From an uncultured Tenacibaculum sp. (GTDB lineage Bacteria; Bacteroidota; Bacteroidia; Flavobacteriales; Flavobacteriaceae), in contig NZ_CANMMT010000004.1 of the NCBI RefSeq assembly GCF_947499065.1, positions 62,001 through 126,000 of the forward strand: a stretch of 64,000 nt of DNA. The letters are read 5' to 3'. Shown here piece by piece: positions 52,526-61,632 of this stretch. The stretch's first letter is position 1. Every line of letters starts with the position of its first letter. The translations under genes and the position numbers were made by a program. The notes beneath the pieces were generated by a model, which ran no database searches, was not told the origin of the DNA, and worked only from the letters and a program-made list of their open reading frames with translations.

Positions 52526-53701
52526 ATGAATTATATTTTATTTGATGGCGATGTGCGTACAGCATTATTACCATTTACATATACAAAACCAGTTGCCGAT
52601 TTAAGAGTAGGTATTTTAACAATTAGAGAAAAGTGGGAAAAGTTCCTTGGTTTAACAACTACTACCATTACTGAAGAATATTTAGAAGAAAAATATCCAA
52701 TGGTAGAAATGGAGCAGAATGTATTGTTAAATGCGTCTTTTTTACCAAACAAATCATTGGTTGAGGTTGTAAAAGGATTAAAAGAGAATCAGGCAGTTTT
52801 TAGAGGAGATGATGTTATTGCTTTTTATACAGCAGATACACAAGAAGAAGTAGACTTTTCCAAGTATGAGCAAATAGAATTTGAAGATGATATTGTACAA
52901 ATAAAAAACACGTGGGATATTTTTTCTTTAAACGATGCAGCAATTCGTGCCGATTTCGATTTAATTACTGAAGGAAGACAATCAGAACCAATCCCAGAAA
53001 CGGTTAATTGTATTAATAGAGCTGATATCTTTGTAGAGAAGGGGGCTAAGTTGACTTATGCAGTTTTAAACGCTTCTACAGGGCCAATTTATATTGGTAA
53101 AGATGCGGAAGTAATGGAAGGAGTTGTAGTAAGAGGAGCTTTAGCTATGTGTGAAAAATCAGTTTTAAAATTAGGAGCAAAGATTTATGGAGCTACTACA
53201 TTAGGGCCTTATTGTAAAGTAGGAGGAGAGGTGAATAATTCTGTTTTAATGGGGTATTCAAATAAAGGTCATGATGGATTCTTAGGAAATTCGGTTTTAG
53301 GAGAATGGTGTAATTTAGGAGCAGATACTAACAATTCAAACCTTAAAAATAATTATGCTGAGGTAAAATTATGGAACTATGAAACTGGTAGGTTTGCAAA
53401 AACAGGATTACAATTTTGTGGTTTAATGATGGGAGATCATTCTAAATGTGGAATCAATACAATGTTTAATACGGGAACTGTTATAGGAGTTTCTGCAAAC
53501 ATTTTTGGAAGTGGGTTCCCAAGAAACTTTGTGCCATCGTTTAGTTGGGGAGGAGCTTCTGGATTTACAGAGTATAAAACAAATAAAGTATTTGAGGTAG
53601 CAGATGTGGTAATGAAAAGACGTAATATAGAATTTGACGATAAAGAGAAAAAAATTCTAGAATATGTTTTTGAAGAGACTAAAAAATATAGAAATTATTA
53701 A
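52526..53701 (+). CDS. GlmU-family sugar nucleotidyltransferase-like protein
   Basis: I choose ATG 52526 because the GTG at 52502 lies in the promoter; the product has 391 residues and begins MNYILFDGDVRTALLPFTYTKP, the usual opening of this Bacteroidota family. The N-terminal part is NTP-transferase-like but lacks the Gly-rich GxGxR loop of classic GlmU, and the C-terminal part is a left-handed beta-helix of hexapeptide repeats (GPIYIGKDAEVMEGVVVRG, LGAKIYGATTLGPYCKVGG). Probably a sugar-nucleotide or acyltransfer enzyme; activity unknown. Confidence 0.82.
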   Translation: MNYILFDGDVRTALLPFTYTKPVADLRVGILTIREKWEKFLGLTTTTITEEYLEEKYPMVEMEQNVLLNASFLPNKSLVEVVKGLKENQAVFRGDDVIAFYTADTQEEVDFSKYEQIEFEDDIVQIKNTWDIFSLNDAAIRADFDLITEGRQSEPIPETVNCINRADIFVEKGAKLTYAVLNASTGPIYIGKDAEVMEGVVVRGALAMCEKSVLKLGAKIYGATTLGPYCKVGGEVNNSVLMGYSNKGHDGFLGNSVLGEWCNLGADTNNSNLKNNYAEVKLWNYETGRFAKTGLQFCGLMMGDHSKCGINTMFNTGTVIGVSANIFGSGFPRNFVPSFSWGGASGFTEYKTNKVFEVADVVMKRRNIEFDDKEKKILEYVFEETKKYRNY

Positions 53702-53707
53702 AATATA

Positions 53708-53733
53708 AACCTCGCTATTTGGCGGGGTTTTTT
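53708..53733. terminator. Terminator between convergent genes
   Basis: ACCTCGC pairs with GCGGGGT (one G-U) around a short loop, followed by TTTTTT on the plus strand. Confidence 0.7.
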
Positions 53734-53734
53734 A

Positions 53735-56113
53735 TTAGAAACTTATTCTAAGAACTAAATTAGGAGTGGTTCCTAATGAAAGTTTATCAATTTTACCTAA
53801 TTGATAAATCACTTGATTATTATCGTTGTTAACCACAGGGATAGCTGTAAAAGTTCTTCTTAGAATATTTTTACGATTGTAAATGTTTAAAATTGAAAAA
53901 CCTAACTTAGCTTTCCATCGTTTAGAAAAGTTAAAAGAATAAGTAACAGAGGTGTCTAATCGATGATATTTTGGTAGCCGTTTAGCATTTATATTATCAG
54001 TATTAAGTACTATAGTAGGTGTTCCACTGCTAGGGTTAATTATAAATTGGCGAACATCTGTATATGGATTCCCTGTTCTATGTTTCCAACCAAAAGAAAA
54101 TTCAAAATTATTAAATTTAAAGGCATGAGACCATGAAAAATAATTTGTAATATCATGGTTTGCAGGAAAGAACTTGTTTTCTAAGTCGATAAATTTAAAT
54201 TTATTTTTAGTATACGAGTAATTAATCCATGTTCTATAATTACCAATTTTTTTATTAATAAGTACATCAATACCAAAAATTTCACCTTTTCCATTTGAAA
54301 AATCGGTAGTCTGATCATTATAACCTCTAGTTTGAGAAGTCATACCGCTAATATATTTTAAGTATGGTTCGAAATCAATTTTCCAACCATCTCTATTGTA
54401 AACCGTACCTAGTGAGAATTGAAAACTTTTTTGAAGAGGTATATTATTGTCGTTAACTTGGGCCCAAACTTGATTTTCCAAATCAAAACCTAAACTGGAT
54501 GTTTGAAACTCAATAATCTGACTTAGTGTTTGATGTTTTTGTTCTAAAGAAGTTTTAACGCTAAAGCCATTATTAATTTTCTTTTCAATATATAATCTAG
54601 GCTCAATTACTGTTTTATTAATTTTATCAAAATAATTTAACCTAATTCCAGAATTAATCCTCCAATCATTATTATCGTACAAATATTCAGTGAAAAATGA
54701 ATGCGTATTATTAGTGCCAGAATCTTCTTGTAAGGTGTTTATTACATTGTCAGAATTAATATCTGCTTTGTAATTTAATTTATAAGATGTCTCATTAGAT
54801 AAGAAATCATACCCGAAAAGAAAGTTTGTTTTTGAATTAAGACTATAGTTAATATTATAAGAAAAACCTAAATCTCTAACAGAGTTATTTTTTATAGAGT
54901 GACGTATTAAATAATTATTAATGTAGTTATATTTTCCTGTATAGTTTAATCTAAAGTTAGAATAATAAGCTTTAAAATTCTGAGTCAAATTGGTAGATAA
55001 TTTTTTATTCCAAAGAAAGCTTAAACCTCTATTGGTGATATTCAAATCATCTAGATAATCATCTTGATAAGATGGTATTTTAAAGTTGTTTGTAAGTTTA
55101 TTTTTTGTGTATAAAAAGTTAAAAGATAAGGATTCGTTATCTGAAGGTTTAATAACTAATTTAGCAGTATAATCTGCAAAATAGAAGCGATTATCTCTTT
55201 CAAAAGGTACACTTTTATTAATTATTCTTCTTTCTTGATTAGCATCAAATGTTTGAAATACTCGTTTAGATAATTTATCAAAAGTAAAGGTGTTAATTAA
55301 ATCGGCAAAAGAACGTCTAAAAGACGTTGTAAAAGCCACTTTTTTTGATAAAGGAATTTTTAAAAAGGCATCAAAGTGAGTCATGTTAAACCCAAAACCA
55401 CCAGTAACTTTTGAAGGGATGTTTTCTTGAGTTTTAATATCTATAACACCAGAAATTCTATTTCCATAACGGGCTTGTGTTCCGCTTTTTGATAAAGTTA
55501 TTTTTTTAGTTGTATATGGATTGAAGGCAGAGAGCGTACCAAAAAAATGTCCTGAGTAGTACATTTTAATACCGTCCCAATAAATTAAATTTTGATCGGG
55601 AGTTCCTCCTCTGATATAAATACCAGATGCAGTTTCATTTGGACTTTGAACTCCAGGAATAATCTTTAAGCTTTCTAAAACATCAGGCTCTGTTAAACCT
55701 GGTAGCACGCCTAACTGTTGAGGTAAAATAGAAATAGAACCATTTTTATTTTTATTAATACCAAGAGTTACATAATTGCTTATTTGAACTTCTTTTAATA
55801 AATTATAATTATTAAACTTAGATTCTTTAAAAACGGATATGTAATAGTATCGGTCATCAACTTTATTAAATTGTAATGATACTTGAGTTTCTATTTCGGT
55901 AAGTAATTCCTCTAAATGGCATTTTTTTTTGTTAAAAGTAAAGTATACTTCTTTAATTATATTTGAGTCATAAGAAAACTTCACCTTATAATTAGATTCT
56001 GTATGTTTTAAAACATCTAATATAGGCGCATTTAAAAAAGCAATGTCTATTTTTTCTTGAGAAAAAATAGACATTGTCAAGCACATCAAAAGTATACTTA
56101 TTTTTTGCTTCAT
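53735..56113 (-). CDS. TonB-dependent receptor with STN domain (FecA-like)
   Basis: A 792-residue receptor with signal peptide (to FSQE), then an STN-like domain at about 20-100 (IDIAFLNAPILDVLKHTESNYKV), a plug (LPGLTEPDVLESLKIIPGVQS, YIRGGTPDQNLIYWDG, SGTQARYGNRISGVIDI) and a barrel. It has no carboxypeptidase-like domain, unlike the other receptors here. It starts with a 1-base overlap (TAATG) after fecR, so receptor and regulator are coupled; an STN domain is what a FecR-type protein binds. The ligand is not identifiable. Confidence 0.9.
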   Translation of the reverse strand: MKQKISILLMCLTMSIFSQEKIDIAFLNAPILDVLKHTESNYKVKFSYDSNIIKEVYFTFNKKKCHLEELLTEIETQVSLQFNKVDDRYYYISVFKESKFNNYNLLKEVQISNYVTLGINKNKNGSISILPQQLGVLPGLTEPDVLESLKIIPGVQSPNETASGIYIRGGTPDQNLIYWDGIKMYYSGHFFGTLSAFNPYTTKKITLSKSGTQARYGNRISGVIDIKTQENIPSKVTGGFGFNMTHFDAFLKIPLSKKVAFTTSFRRSFADLINTFTFDKLSKRVFQTFDANQERRIINKSVPFERDNRFYFADYTAKLVIKPSDNESLSFNFLYTKNKLTNNFKIPSYQDDYLDDLNITNRGLSFLWNKKLSTNLTQNFKAYYSNFRLNYTGKYNYINNYLIRHSIKNNSVRDLGFSYNINYSLNSKTNFLFGYDFLSNETSYKLNYKADINSDNVINTLQEDSGTNNTHSFFTEYLYDNNDWRINSGIRLNYFDKINKTVIEPRLYIEKKINNGFSVKTSLEQKHQTLSQIIEFQTSSLGFDLENQVWAQVNDNNIPLQKSFQFSLGTVYNRDGWKIDFEPYLKYISGMTSQTRGYNDQTTDFSNGKGEIFGIDVLINKKIGNYRTWINYSYTKNKFKFIDLENKFFPANHDITNYFSWSHAFKFNNFEFSFGWKHRTGNPYTDVRQFIINPSSGTPTIVLNTDNINAKRLPKYHRLDTSVTYSFNFSKRWKAKLGFSILNIYNRKNILRRTFTAIPVVNNDNNQVIYQLGKIDKLSLGTTPNLVLRISF

Positions 56114-57039
56114 TAATTATATCTCAATACAATCGGACTATTTTTTGCTAATGTAAAAGAAATTTTCATTGGAGCAAAAACTGTTTTCAAAGCAACATTA
56201 ATATTTTTGTGAGTAAATGTACCTGTAAATCGCTTATTTACGTCAATGCTAGTCGTGTCAAACTTAATTTTGTATTGTTTTTCTAAAGCTGTAATTACTT
56301 GACTAATAGGTGCGTTAGTGAAGCTACTTTCACCATGTATCCACGATGGAGATTTTTGGTCAAAATTCCAACTTTCACTACCATCATTAAATATTCTATG
56401 AGCCTTACCTTTAGTTAAAATAACCTCATTATTATTTTTTGGAGTAACCCTAACTTTTCCTTCAAAGCACTGAGTTTCAAAAAAGTTTTTTGAAGAGTTA
56501 ACAGTAAACTTAGTTCCTAAAACAGTAACATTCCCCTCTGTTGTATTAACTGTAAAAGTTTTACCTTTTTCAACTTCAAAATAAGCTTCTCCTTCTAATG
56601 ACAAACTTCTATTAGTATTCCAATCTTTTTCAACATATTCTAATTTAGAATTTGGAGAAAGGTGAACTTTAGAGTTGTCAGGTAACGAAATAGTAATTTG
56701 CTCCCCGAAACTTGTAGAAATACTATTGGTATTGTTTGCATTAAAATAAAAAAAGCTAACTATCAAAGCTATAGAGGCTACAGCACCATATAACCATGCT
56801 GGAGTTAACCTCCTTATTTTGGTAGTAGTTTCTTTCTTTTTCTCTAATGTTTCCCCTATTAGATTATTTAAAGCAGCAGTTTTATCATAAGCTGGTGCTT
56901 TTAGTTGCTGTGAAGCATCATTTATAGCTTTAAAATGATGGTAATCCTCAGAGCTTTGAAATTGTTTTAGCTCTTCTGGAGTCAGTTCATTGGCTATCCA
57001 ACGAGCTAAAAAAGTTTCATCTTTATATTCTTGTTCCAT
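56113..57039 (-). CDS. FecR-family anti-sigma/regulatory protein
   Basis: A 308-residue protein with a cytoplasmic DUF4880-like N-terminus (LARWIANELTPEELKQFQ), one TM at about 82-100, a FecR domain at about 118-205 (SLEGEAYFEVEKGKTFTVNT, VTVLGTKFTV) and a DUF4974 end (SFTNAPISQVITALEKQYKI, FTGTFTHKNINVALKTVF). It relays the occupied state of the STN receptor to the adjacent sigma factor. Confidence 0.93.
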   Translation of the reverse strand: MEQEYKDETFLARWIANELTPEELKQFQSSEDYHHFKAINDASQQLKAPAYDKTAALNNLIGETLEKKKETTTKIRRLTPAWLYGAVASIALIVSFFYFNANNTNSISTSFGEQITISLPDNSKVHLSPNSKLEYVEKDWNTNRSLSLEGEAYFEVEKGKTFTVNTTEGNVTVLGTKFTVNSSKNFFETQCFEGKVRVTPKNNNEVILTKGKAHRIFNDGSESWNFDQKSPSWIHGESSFTNAPISQVITALEKQYKIKFDTTSIDVNKRFTGTFTHKNINVALKTVFAPMKISFTLAKNSPIVLRYN

Positions 57040-57109
57040 TTCCTGTGTATTCTTGCTATTTGTATTAGAACATTTAAAATATTATTTACCCTACTATAAA
57101 TATAGTTTT

Positions 57110-57628
57110 TTAAACTTTACCAATTTGTTCCTTTAATGTTAGTAAAGCTTTACTCATTCTTTTTTCTACTGCTTTTACAGAAATTCCTACTATCTCCGCT
57201 ATTTCAGTGTACTTTTTTTTATCAATTCTGCTTAGTAAAAAAACTTCCCGTTGTTTTTCTGGTAAGTTAGCAATTACTCTTTTTAGTTTTATATAAAATT
57301 CTTCTTCTTCTATAAGAAATTCAGGAGTCTCATTGGTTCTATCTGGAACAATATTTTTCTTTTGGTGCTCTAGAACTACTTTTTTATGAGCAACTTCATT
57401 TAAAAACTTATTGTTGGCAACAGTGTATAAAAAAGATTTAGCTTTTTCAAATATAACTTTTGCGCAATTATCCCAGAGTTTTATATAGGCCTCTTGAACG
57501 ATATCTTCTGCTTGCTGAGTATCTCCACATTTGTAATAAATGTAGTTTCGTAAAGATTGTGAATGTTGATTGAAAATTTTCTCGAAATTTTTCTGTTCAC
57601 AAACTGATTTTAAAGGTTCGTTATTCAT
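57110..57628 (-). CDS. ECF sigma factor, FecI-like
   Basis: A 172-residue sigma factor with region 2 (NYIYYKCGDTQQAEDIVQEAYIKLWDN, with AEDIVQEAY core) and region 4 (LPEKQREVFLLSRIDKKKYTEIAEIVGISVKAVEKRM). Immediately upstream of fecR, 70 bases apart. It will drive the receptor operon when FecR signals. It follows a 68-base gap after the M14 peptidase gene, so it may have a separate promoter. Confidence 0.94.
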   Translation of the reverse strand: MNNEPLKSVCEQKNFEKIFNQHSQSLRNYIYYKCGDTQQAEDIVQEAYIKLWDNCAKVIFEKAKSFLYTVANNKFLNEVAHKKVVLEHQKKNIVPDRTNETPEFLIEEEEFYIKLKRVIANLPEKQREVFLLSRIDKKKYTEIAEIVGISVKAVEKRMSKALLTLKEQIGKV

Positions 57629-57696
57629 TAGTATATTCTAATTTTCCAAAAATATGAAAATGAAACTAAGAATTCTATAAAAAAATTAACATTAGT

Positions 57697-59442
57697 TTAA
57701 TATTTTTTAAAAACAGGAAGCATCATATGCGATTTTTCATAATGAGGAGTCGCCTTGTATATGTATAGTAATTGGGCATAAGCGCTTTTAGCAAACTCTT
57801 TATCTGTACTTAGTTTTTCCTCAAACTTCTGTTTAAAATCTGGGTTGTTTTTCAAATATTCAGCAGCAATATCCTCAAAAACATAGGAAGAAAAGCCTTC
57901 TTTTTGCTGTAAAATAGTATCGAAAAAATTCCAATTAAAGAAAGAATCAGTTGCTTCGGCTTCTAAAGTTTCAATTAAATAACGAATACCTTTTTGTTTT
58001 GTAGGAATATATAAATCACCTTTTTTAAACATTACTGGCTTTAAAGTCTTTTTAGTTTGTGTGTTGTAATGTAAGTAATGTCCTTCGTATGGCTGTTTTC
58101 TAGATTTGAAGTCAGTTATATGCTGTATTTCTGCGATTAAAGTTGTATCGTTTTTAAAACGAGTAAACTCAATTTTATTAGTTGTTAATCTATCTATTAT
58201 TTTATGCCAACCTTGTTGTAAAATATAGGCTTCTGGTATTTTAACTTCTTTAGTAGCAAGGAAATTATTGTAATAAGGAATGTTTTTAGTGTAAGGTTTA
58301 GTTCTGTCGTAAAATAAACGCTTACCGTTAGTAACTTCGCTATCAATATAAGTTCCTTCGTATCCCATAAAGTTAAACTCACTAGGATTTGTATTATCAA
58401 CCTTAAATGAAATTGGATATGTTTTTAGGGATATTACTTCTTCAAAAGCTTTATTTCGTAAATCTTTAATTTCTGAAGAATATTTTTCTGAAAAATCTAG
58501 GCTAGAAAATAACAAGTCATAAGTTTGATTTACTCTAATTTTATATGGCTTAAGCATATGAGTTTCTACCATTAATCCAAGTGTATTGAATAGGGTAGTG
58601 TAACCTGTAGAATATCTTGGAGAATCAAAAAACTGTGACCATCCTTTATCTGGAGTACTTCCCCAAACATTTACATAAGGTGTAATAGCAACTTCTTTTT
58701 GAGCTAAAGACTTTTCTACATATGGACGCATTTCATTTTCTAAAAAGTGTCCTAACTTACCACCTAACTTATTATGTTGTGTGAATAAGTGTGTGATAGC
58801 ATATTGGTAGTCAGCTCCATTACTTACATGATTGTCAATAAAAATGTCTGGGCTAACGATATGGAAAATTTCAGCAAAAGCAGCCGCATTTTTGGTATCT
58901 TGTTTTATGAAATCACGATTTAAGTCATAATTACGAGCATTACCTCTAAAACCGTATTCTTTAGGACCGTTTTGATTTGCTCTTGTATGAGAATTTCTAT
59001 TTAAAGCGCCTCCAATATTATAAACAGGAATAACACATATTAATGAGTTTGCATAAGCTTTTTTTAACGAATCGTTTTGAACAATATCACGTAAAAGTAG
59101 CATGGAAGCATCAATACCATCAGATTCTCCTGGATGAATTCCATTATTAATTAAAATTCTATTTTTTGAAGAATTTTTAATTTTTGTTAAGTCAGTTTTT
59201 CCATTAGCATTAAAAATAGCCAAATGTAAAGGGTTACCAGAATCAGTTTCACCAATTTCAAATAATGATATCTCATTATATGTATTGGCTAAATCTTTAT
59301 AAAAAGAAATTACCTCTTTATATTCAGGAGTTTCTGTTCCGTTTGATTTTTCGAAAAGTGTTGTAAAATCTTTTGCTGCTTTTGTAGAATTTTGTTTGCA
59401 AGCAAGAAAGCTAAGCAGGAATATAAAGTATAATTTTTTCAT
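57697..59442 (-). CDS. M14-family zinc carboxypeptidase lipoprotein
   Basis: A 581-residue predicted lipoprotein (Cys15 in SFLAC) with the M14 fold. GIHPGES at 102-108 gives the zinc ligands His103 and Glu106; FIDNHVSNGAD near 200 gives the second His; LMVETHML carries the catalytic Glu. Residues after about 320 form an extra domain. It could cleave amino acids from peptides or peptidoglycan stems. It starts 4 bases after the coaD stop. Confidence 0.85.
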   Translation of the reverse strand: MKKLYFIFLLSFLACKQNSTKAAKDFTTLFEKSNGTETPEYKEVISFYKDLANTYNEISLFEIGETDSGNPLHLAIFNANGKTDLTKIKNSSKNRILINNGIHPGESDGIDASMLLLRDIVQNDSLKKAYANSLICVIPVYNIGGALNRNSHTRANQNGPKEYGFRGNARNYDLNRDFIKQDTKNAAAFAEIFHIVSPDIFIDNHVSNGADYQYAITHLFTQHNKLGGKLGHFLENEMRPYVEKSLAQKEVAITPYVNVWGSTPDKGWSQFFDSPRYSTGYTTLFNTLGLMVETHMLKPYKIRVNQTYDLLFSSLDFSEKYSSEIKDLRNKAFEEVISLKTYPISFKVDNTNPSEFNFMGYEGTYIDSEVTNGKRLFYDRTKPYTKNIPYYNNFLATKEVKIPEAYILQQGWHKIIDRLTTNKIEFTRFKNDTTLIAEIQHITDFKSRKQPYEGHYLHYNTQTKKTLKPVMFKKGDLYIPTKQKGIRYLIETLEAEATDSFFNWNFFDTILQQKEGFSSYVFEDIAAEYLKNNPDFKQKFEEKLSTDKEFAKSAYAQLLYIYKATPHYEKSHMMLPVFKKY

Positions 59443-59446
59443 TTTA

Positions 59447-59899
59447 TTAAATTCTTACAGCATCTGGAACTAAACCGGTATAATCTCCATTATTTCTAAT
59501 AACATCGCGAACTATTGAAGACGAGATATAACTTTTTCCAGAAGATGTTAATAAGAATACAGTTTCAATTTCTGAAAGTTTTCGGTTGGTATGCGCAATA
59601 GCTTTTTCAAATTCAAAGTCGGCAGGATTTCTCAAACCTCTAAGAATAAATTGAGCGTTCTGTTCTTTACAGAAATTTACAGTTAAACCGCTGTAAGTAA
59701 CTACTTTTATTTTAGGTTCGTGCTTAAATGTTTCTTCAATAAAACGTTTGCGTTCTTCTAAAGAAAACATATATTTTTTGTCGGAATTAATACCAATAGC
59801 AATTACTAATTCGTCAAATAAAGTAACACCACGTTCAATAATATCTAAATGGCCTAAGGTAATAGGGTCGAAAGACCCTGGAAATATTGCTTTTTTCAT
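59447..59899 (-). CDS. coaD: Pantetheine-phosphate adenylyltransferase
   Basis: A 150-residue nucleotidyltransferase that makes dephospho-CoA. PGSFDPITLGHLDII at 7-21 contains the TxGH motif (Thr14, His17), RGLRNPADFEFE is the substrate loop, and SYISSSIVRDV is the ISSS/R segment. Complete. It lies 4 bases after ddl and 4 bases before the M14 gene. Confidence 0.96.
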   Translation of the reverse strand: MKKAIFPGSFDPITLGHLDIIERGVTLFDELVIAIGINSDKKYMFSLEERKRFIEETFKHEPKIKVVTYSGLTVNFCKEQNAQFILRGLRNPADFEFEKAIAHTNRKLSEIETVFLLTSSGKSYISSSIVRDVIRNNGDYTGLVPDAVRI

Positions 59900-59903
59900 T
59901 GTG

Positions 59904-60881
59904 TTAATTTTTTAGTGCCATTTCAATAGCGTTTCCACATAATTCAGTTAACGAAATACCCGCACAATTTGCTTGCTGTGGTAAAATACTAGCTTCAGTT
60001 ATACCTGGTACAGTATTCATTTCTAAGAAATGAGGTTCGTTATTCACAAATATATATTCAGAACGAGAAAAACCACTCATATTTAAAATTTGGTATACAC
60101 GTTTGGCAACTTCTGAAACTCTTTTTTCTTGTTCTTTAGTTAAACGGGCAGGTGTAATTTCTTGCGATTTCCCTTCATATTTAGCTTCGTAATCAAAAAA
60201 GTCATTTTCAGAAACTATTTCAGTAATAGGTAATACTGTAACTTCTCCTTTATATTCAATAACACCAACAGAAACTTCAGTTCCGTCAAGGAAGCTTTCT
60301 ATTAATATTTCAGAATCTTCTTCATATGCCTTGTCTAAAGCAGGAATTAATTCTTCTTCAGTATGTACTTTTGAAATACCAAAACTAGAACCAGCATTGT
60401 TAGGCTTTACAAAACAGGGTAAACCAATTTTCTCAATAATTTGCGTTGTGTTTATCTCATCTCCTTGATTCAGATATACTGATGTAGCTGTTGGAATTCC
60501 GTATTCTTTAACAACACTCAAAGTGTCTCTTTTGTTAAAAGTTAAAGCCATTTGGTAAAAAGGAGCAGAGGTGTGCTTTAATCCAATTAAATCAAAATAA
60601 GCCAAAATAATTCCGTTTTCACCCGGAGTTCCATGAATAGCATTGAAAACACAATCGAATGAAATTTTTTCATTGTTTATTACAGCTGAAAAATCGTGTT
60701 TATTAATAGGGTATTCAATATCGTTATCATCAACTAAAACCCATTTGTCTTTTAAAATATGAACTTTATAAGGATTGTATTTTTCCTTGTTAAGATGCTT
60801 GTAAACTACGTTTCCACTTTTTATAGAAATTTCTACTTCAGAGGAATAACCTCCCATAATTACAGCTATATTTTTTTTCAC
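59904..60881 (-). CDS. ddl: D-alanine-D-alanine ligase
   Basis: A 325-residue ATP-grasp enzyme joining two D-Ala for peptidoglycan. GGYSSEVEISIKSG near the N-terminus, FNAIHGTPGENG, PCFVKPNNAGSSFGISKV and PHFLEMNTVPGITEAS (with the Mg-binding Glu/Asn) are the family motifs. The promoter candidate is on the minus strand at 60951. Ddl, CoaD and the divergent PASTA/RluD genes form a neighbourhood I recall as conserved in Bacteroidota. Confidence 0.96.
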   Translation of the reverse strand: MKKNIAVIMGGYSSEVEISIKSGNVVYKHLNKEKYNPYKVHILKDKWVLVDDNDIEYPINKHDFSAVINNEKISFDCVFNAIHGTPGENGIILAYFDLIGLKHTSAPFYQMALTFNKRDTLSVVKEYGIPTATSVYLNQGDEINTTQIIEKIGLPCFVKPNNAGSSFGISKVHTEEELIPALDKAYEEDSEILIESFLDGTEVSVGVIEYKGEVTVLPITEIVSENDFFDYEAKYEGKSQEITPARLTKEQEKRVSEVAKRVYQILNMSGFSRSEYIFVNNEPHFLEMNTVPGITEASILPQQANCAGISLTELCGNAIEMALKN

Positions 60882-60943
60882 TTTTTTGTATTTGAATTAT
60901 TTTTTGATTGCTTATTTGTAAAATAGATTACAGCATAATTATA

Positions 60944-60951
60944 CAAACTTA
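60944..60951 (-). promoter_or_regulatory. -7 promoter element (TAAGTTTG) of ddl
   Basis: Minus-strand TAnnTTTG match 63 bases upstream of the ddl ATG; no clear -33. Confidence 0.35.
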
Positions 60952-61004
60952 CCAAAAAAACTCGTTTAAGAGTTAATGAATTAAAAATAGTAATATTTTT
61001 ACTG

Positions 61005-61012
61005 TAAATTTG
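61005..61012 (+). promoter_or_regulatory. -7 promoter element (TAAATTTG) of the PASTA gene
   Basis: TAnnTTTG match 22 bases before the ATG at 61035. Confidence 0.5.
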
Positions 61013-61034
61013 TGCCACTTTACAAAAAATCGAT

Positions 61035-61616
61035 ATGAGTAAATTTTCAGAAAATTTTAAAAATTTGTTTCAGTTTATAAAGAGCAAAAGTTTCTTTATA
61101 CAAATAGGAATAGCTGTGGTTTCTATTTTAGTATTTGTTTTTGTGTTACAATGGTGGTTGGGAGTAACAACAAATCATAATCAGAAAATACAAGTACCAA
61201 ACTTGCATAAAATGTCTTTGGATGCTGTTGAGAAAAAATTAGATGAACTAAATTTGGAGTTTATAGTAATAGACAGTGCTAGTTATAATCCAGAGTATCC
61301 AAAAAAATCGGTTATAGAGCAAAATCCTGAAACTGGCGATTTTGTAAAAGAAAAACGTAAAATATATTTGACGTTAAATCCATCAAAATATAGAGATGTT
61401 GAAATTCCAGATTTAAATGGAAGAACTCAGAGGCAAGCATCAACACATTTACGTTCTATAGGGTTTAATGTAGGGAAAGATATTACGTGGGTAAGAGACA
61501 TAGGAAAGAATGTAGTAAGAGGTTTAATATATAAAGGAAGTAAAATTGAACCAGGAACAAAATTACCAAAGAAATCTACCATTGAACTTATTTTAGGAGA
61601 CGGTAACGGTAACTAA
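61035..61616 (+). CDS. PASTA-domain membrane protein
   Basis: A 193-residue protein with a short cytoplasmic start, one TM at about 20-42 (FFIQIGIAVVSILVFVFVLQW) and two PASTA domains, at about 50-117 (VPNLHKMSLDAVEKKLDELNL, VIEQNPETGDFVKEKRKIYL) and about 118-190 (IPDLNGRTQRQASTHLRSIGF). PASTA domains bind peptidoglycan stems or muropeptides in other systems. It has no kinase domain. Operon with rluD 16 bases downstream; its place next to ddl fits cell-wall function. Confidence 0.9.
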   Translation: MSKFSENFKNLFQFIKSKSFFIQIGIAVVSILVFVFVLQWWLGVTTNHNQKIQVPNLHKMSLDAVEKKLDELNLEFIVIDSASYNPEYPKKSVIEQNPETGDFVKEKRKIYLTLNPSKYRDVEIPDLNGRTQRQASTHLRSIGFNVGKDITWVRDIGKNVVRGLIYKGSKIEPGTKLPKKSTIELILGDGNGN

Positions 61617-61632
61617 TTTTTATTATTGATTT

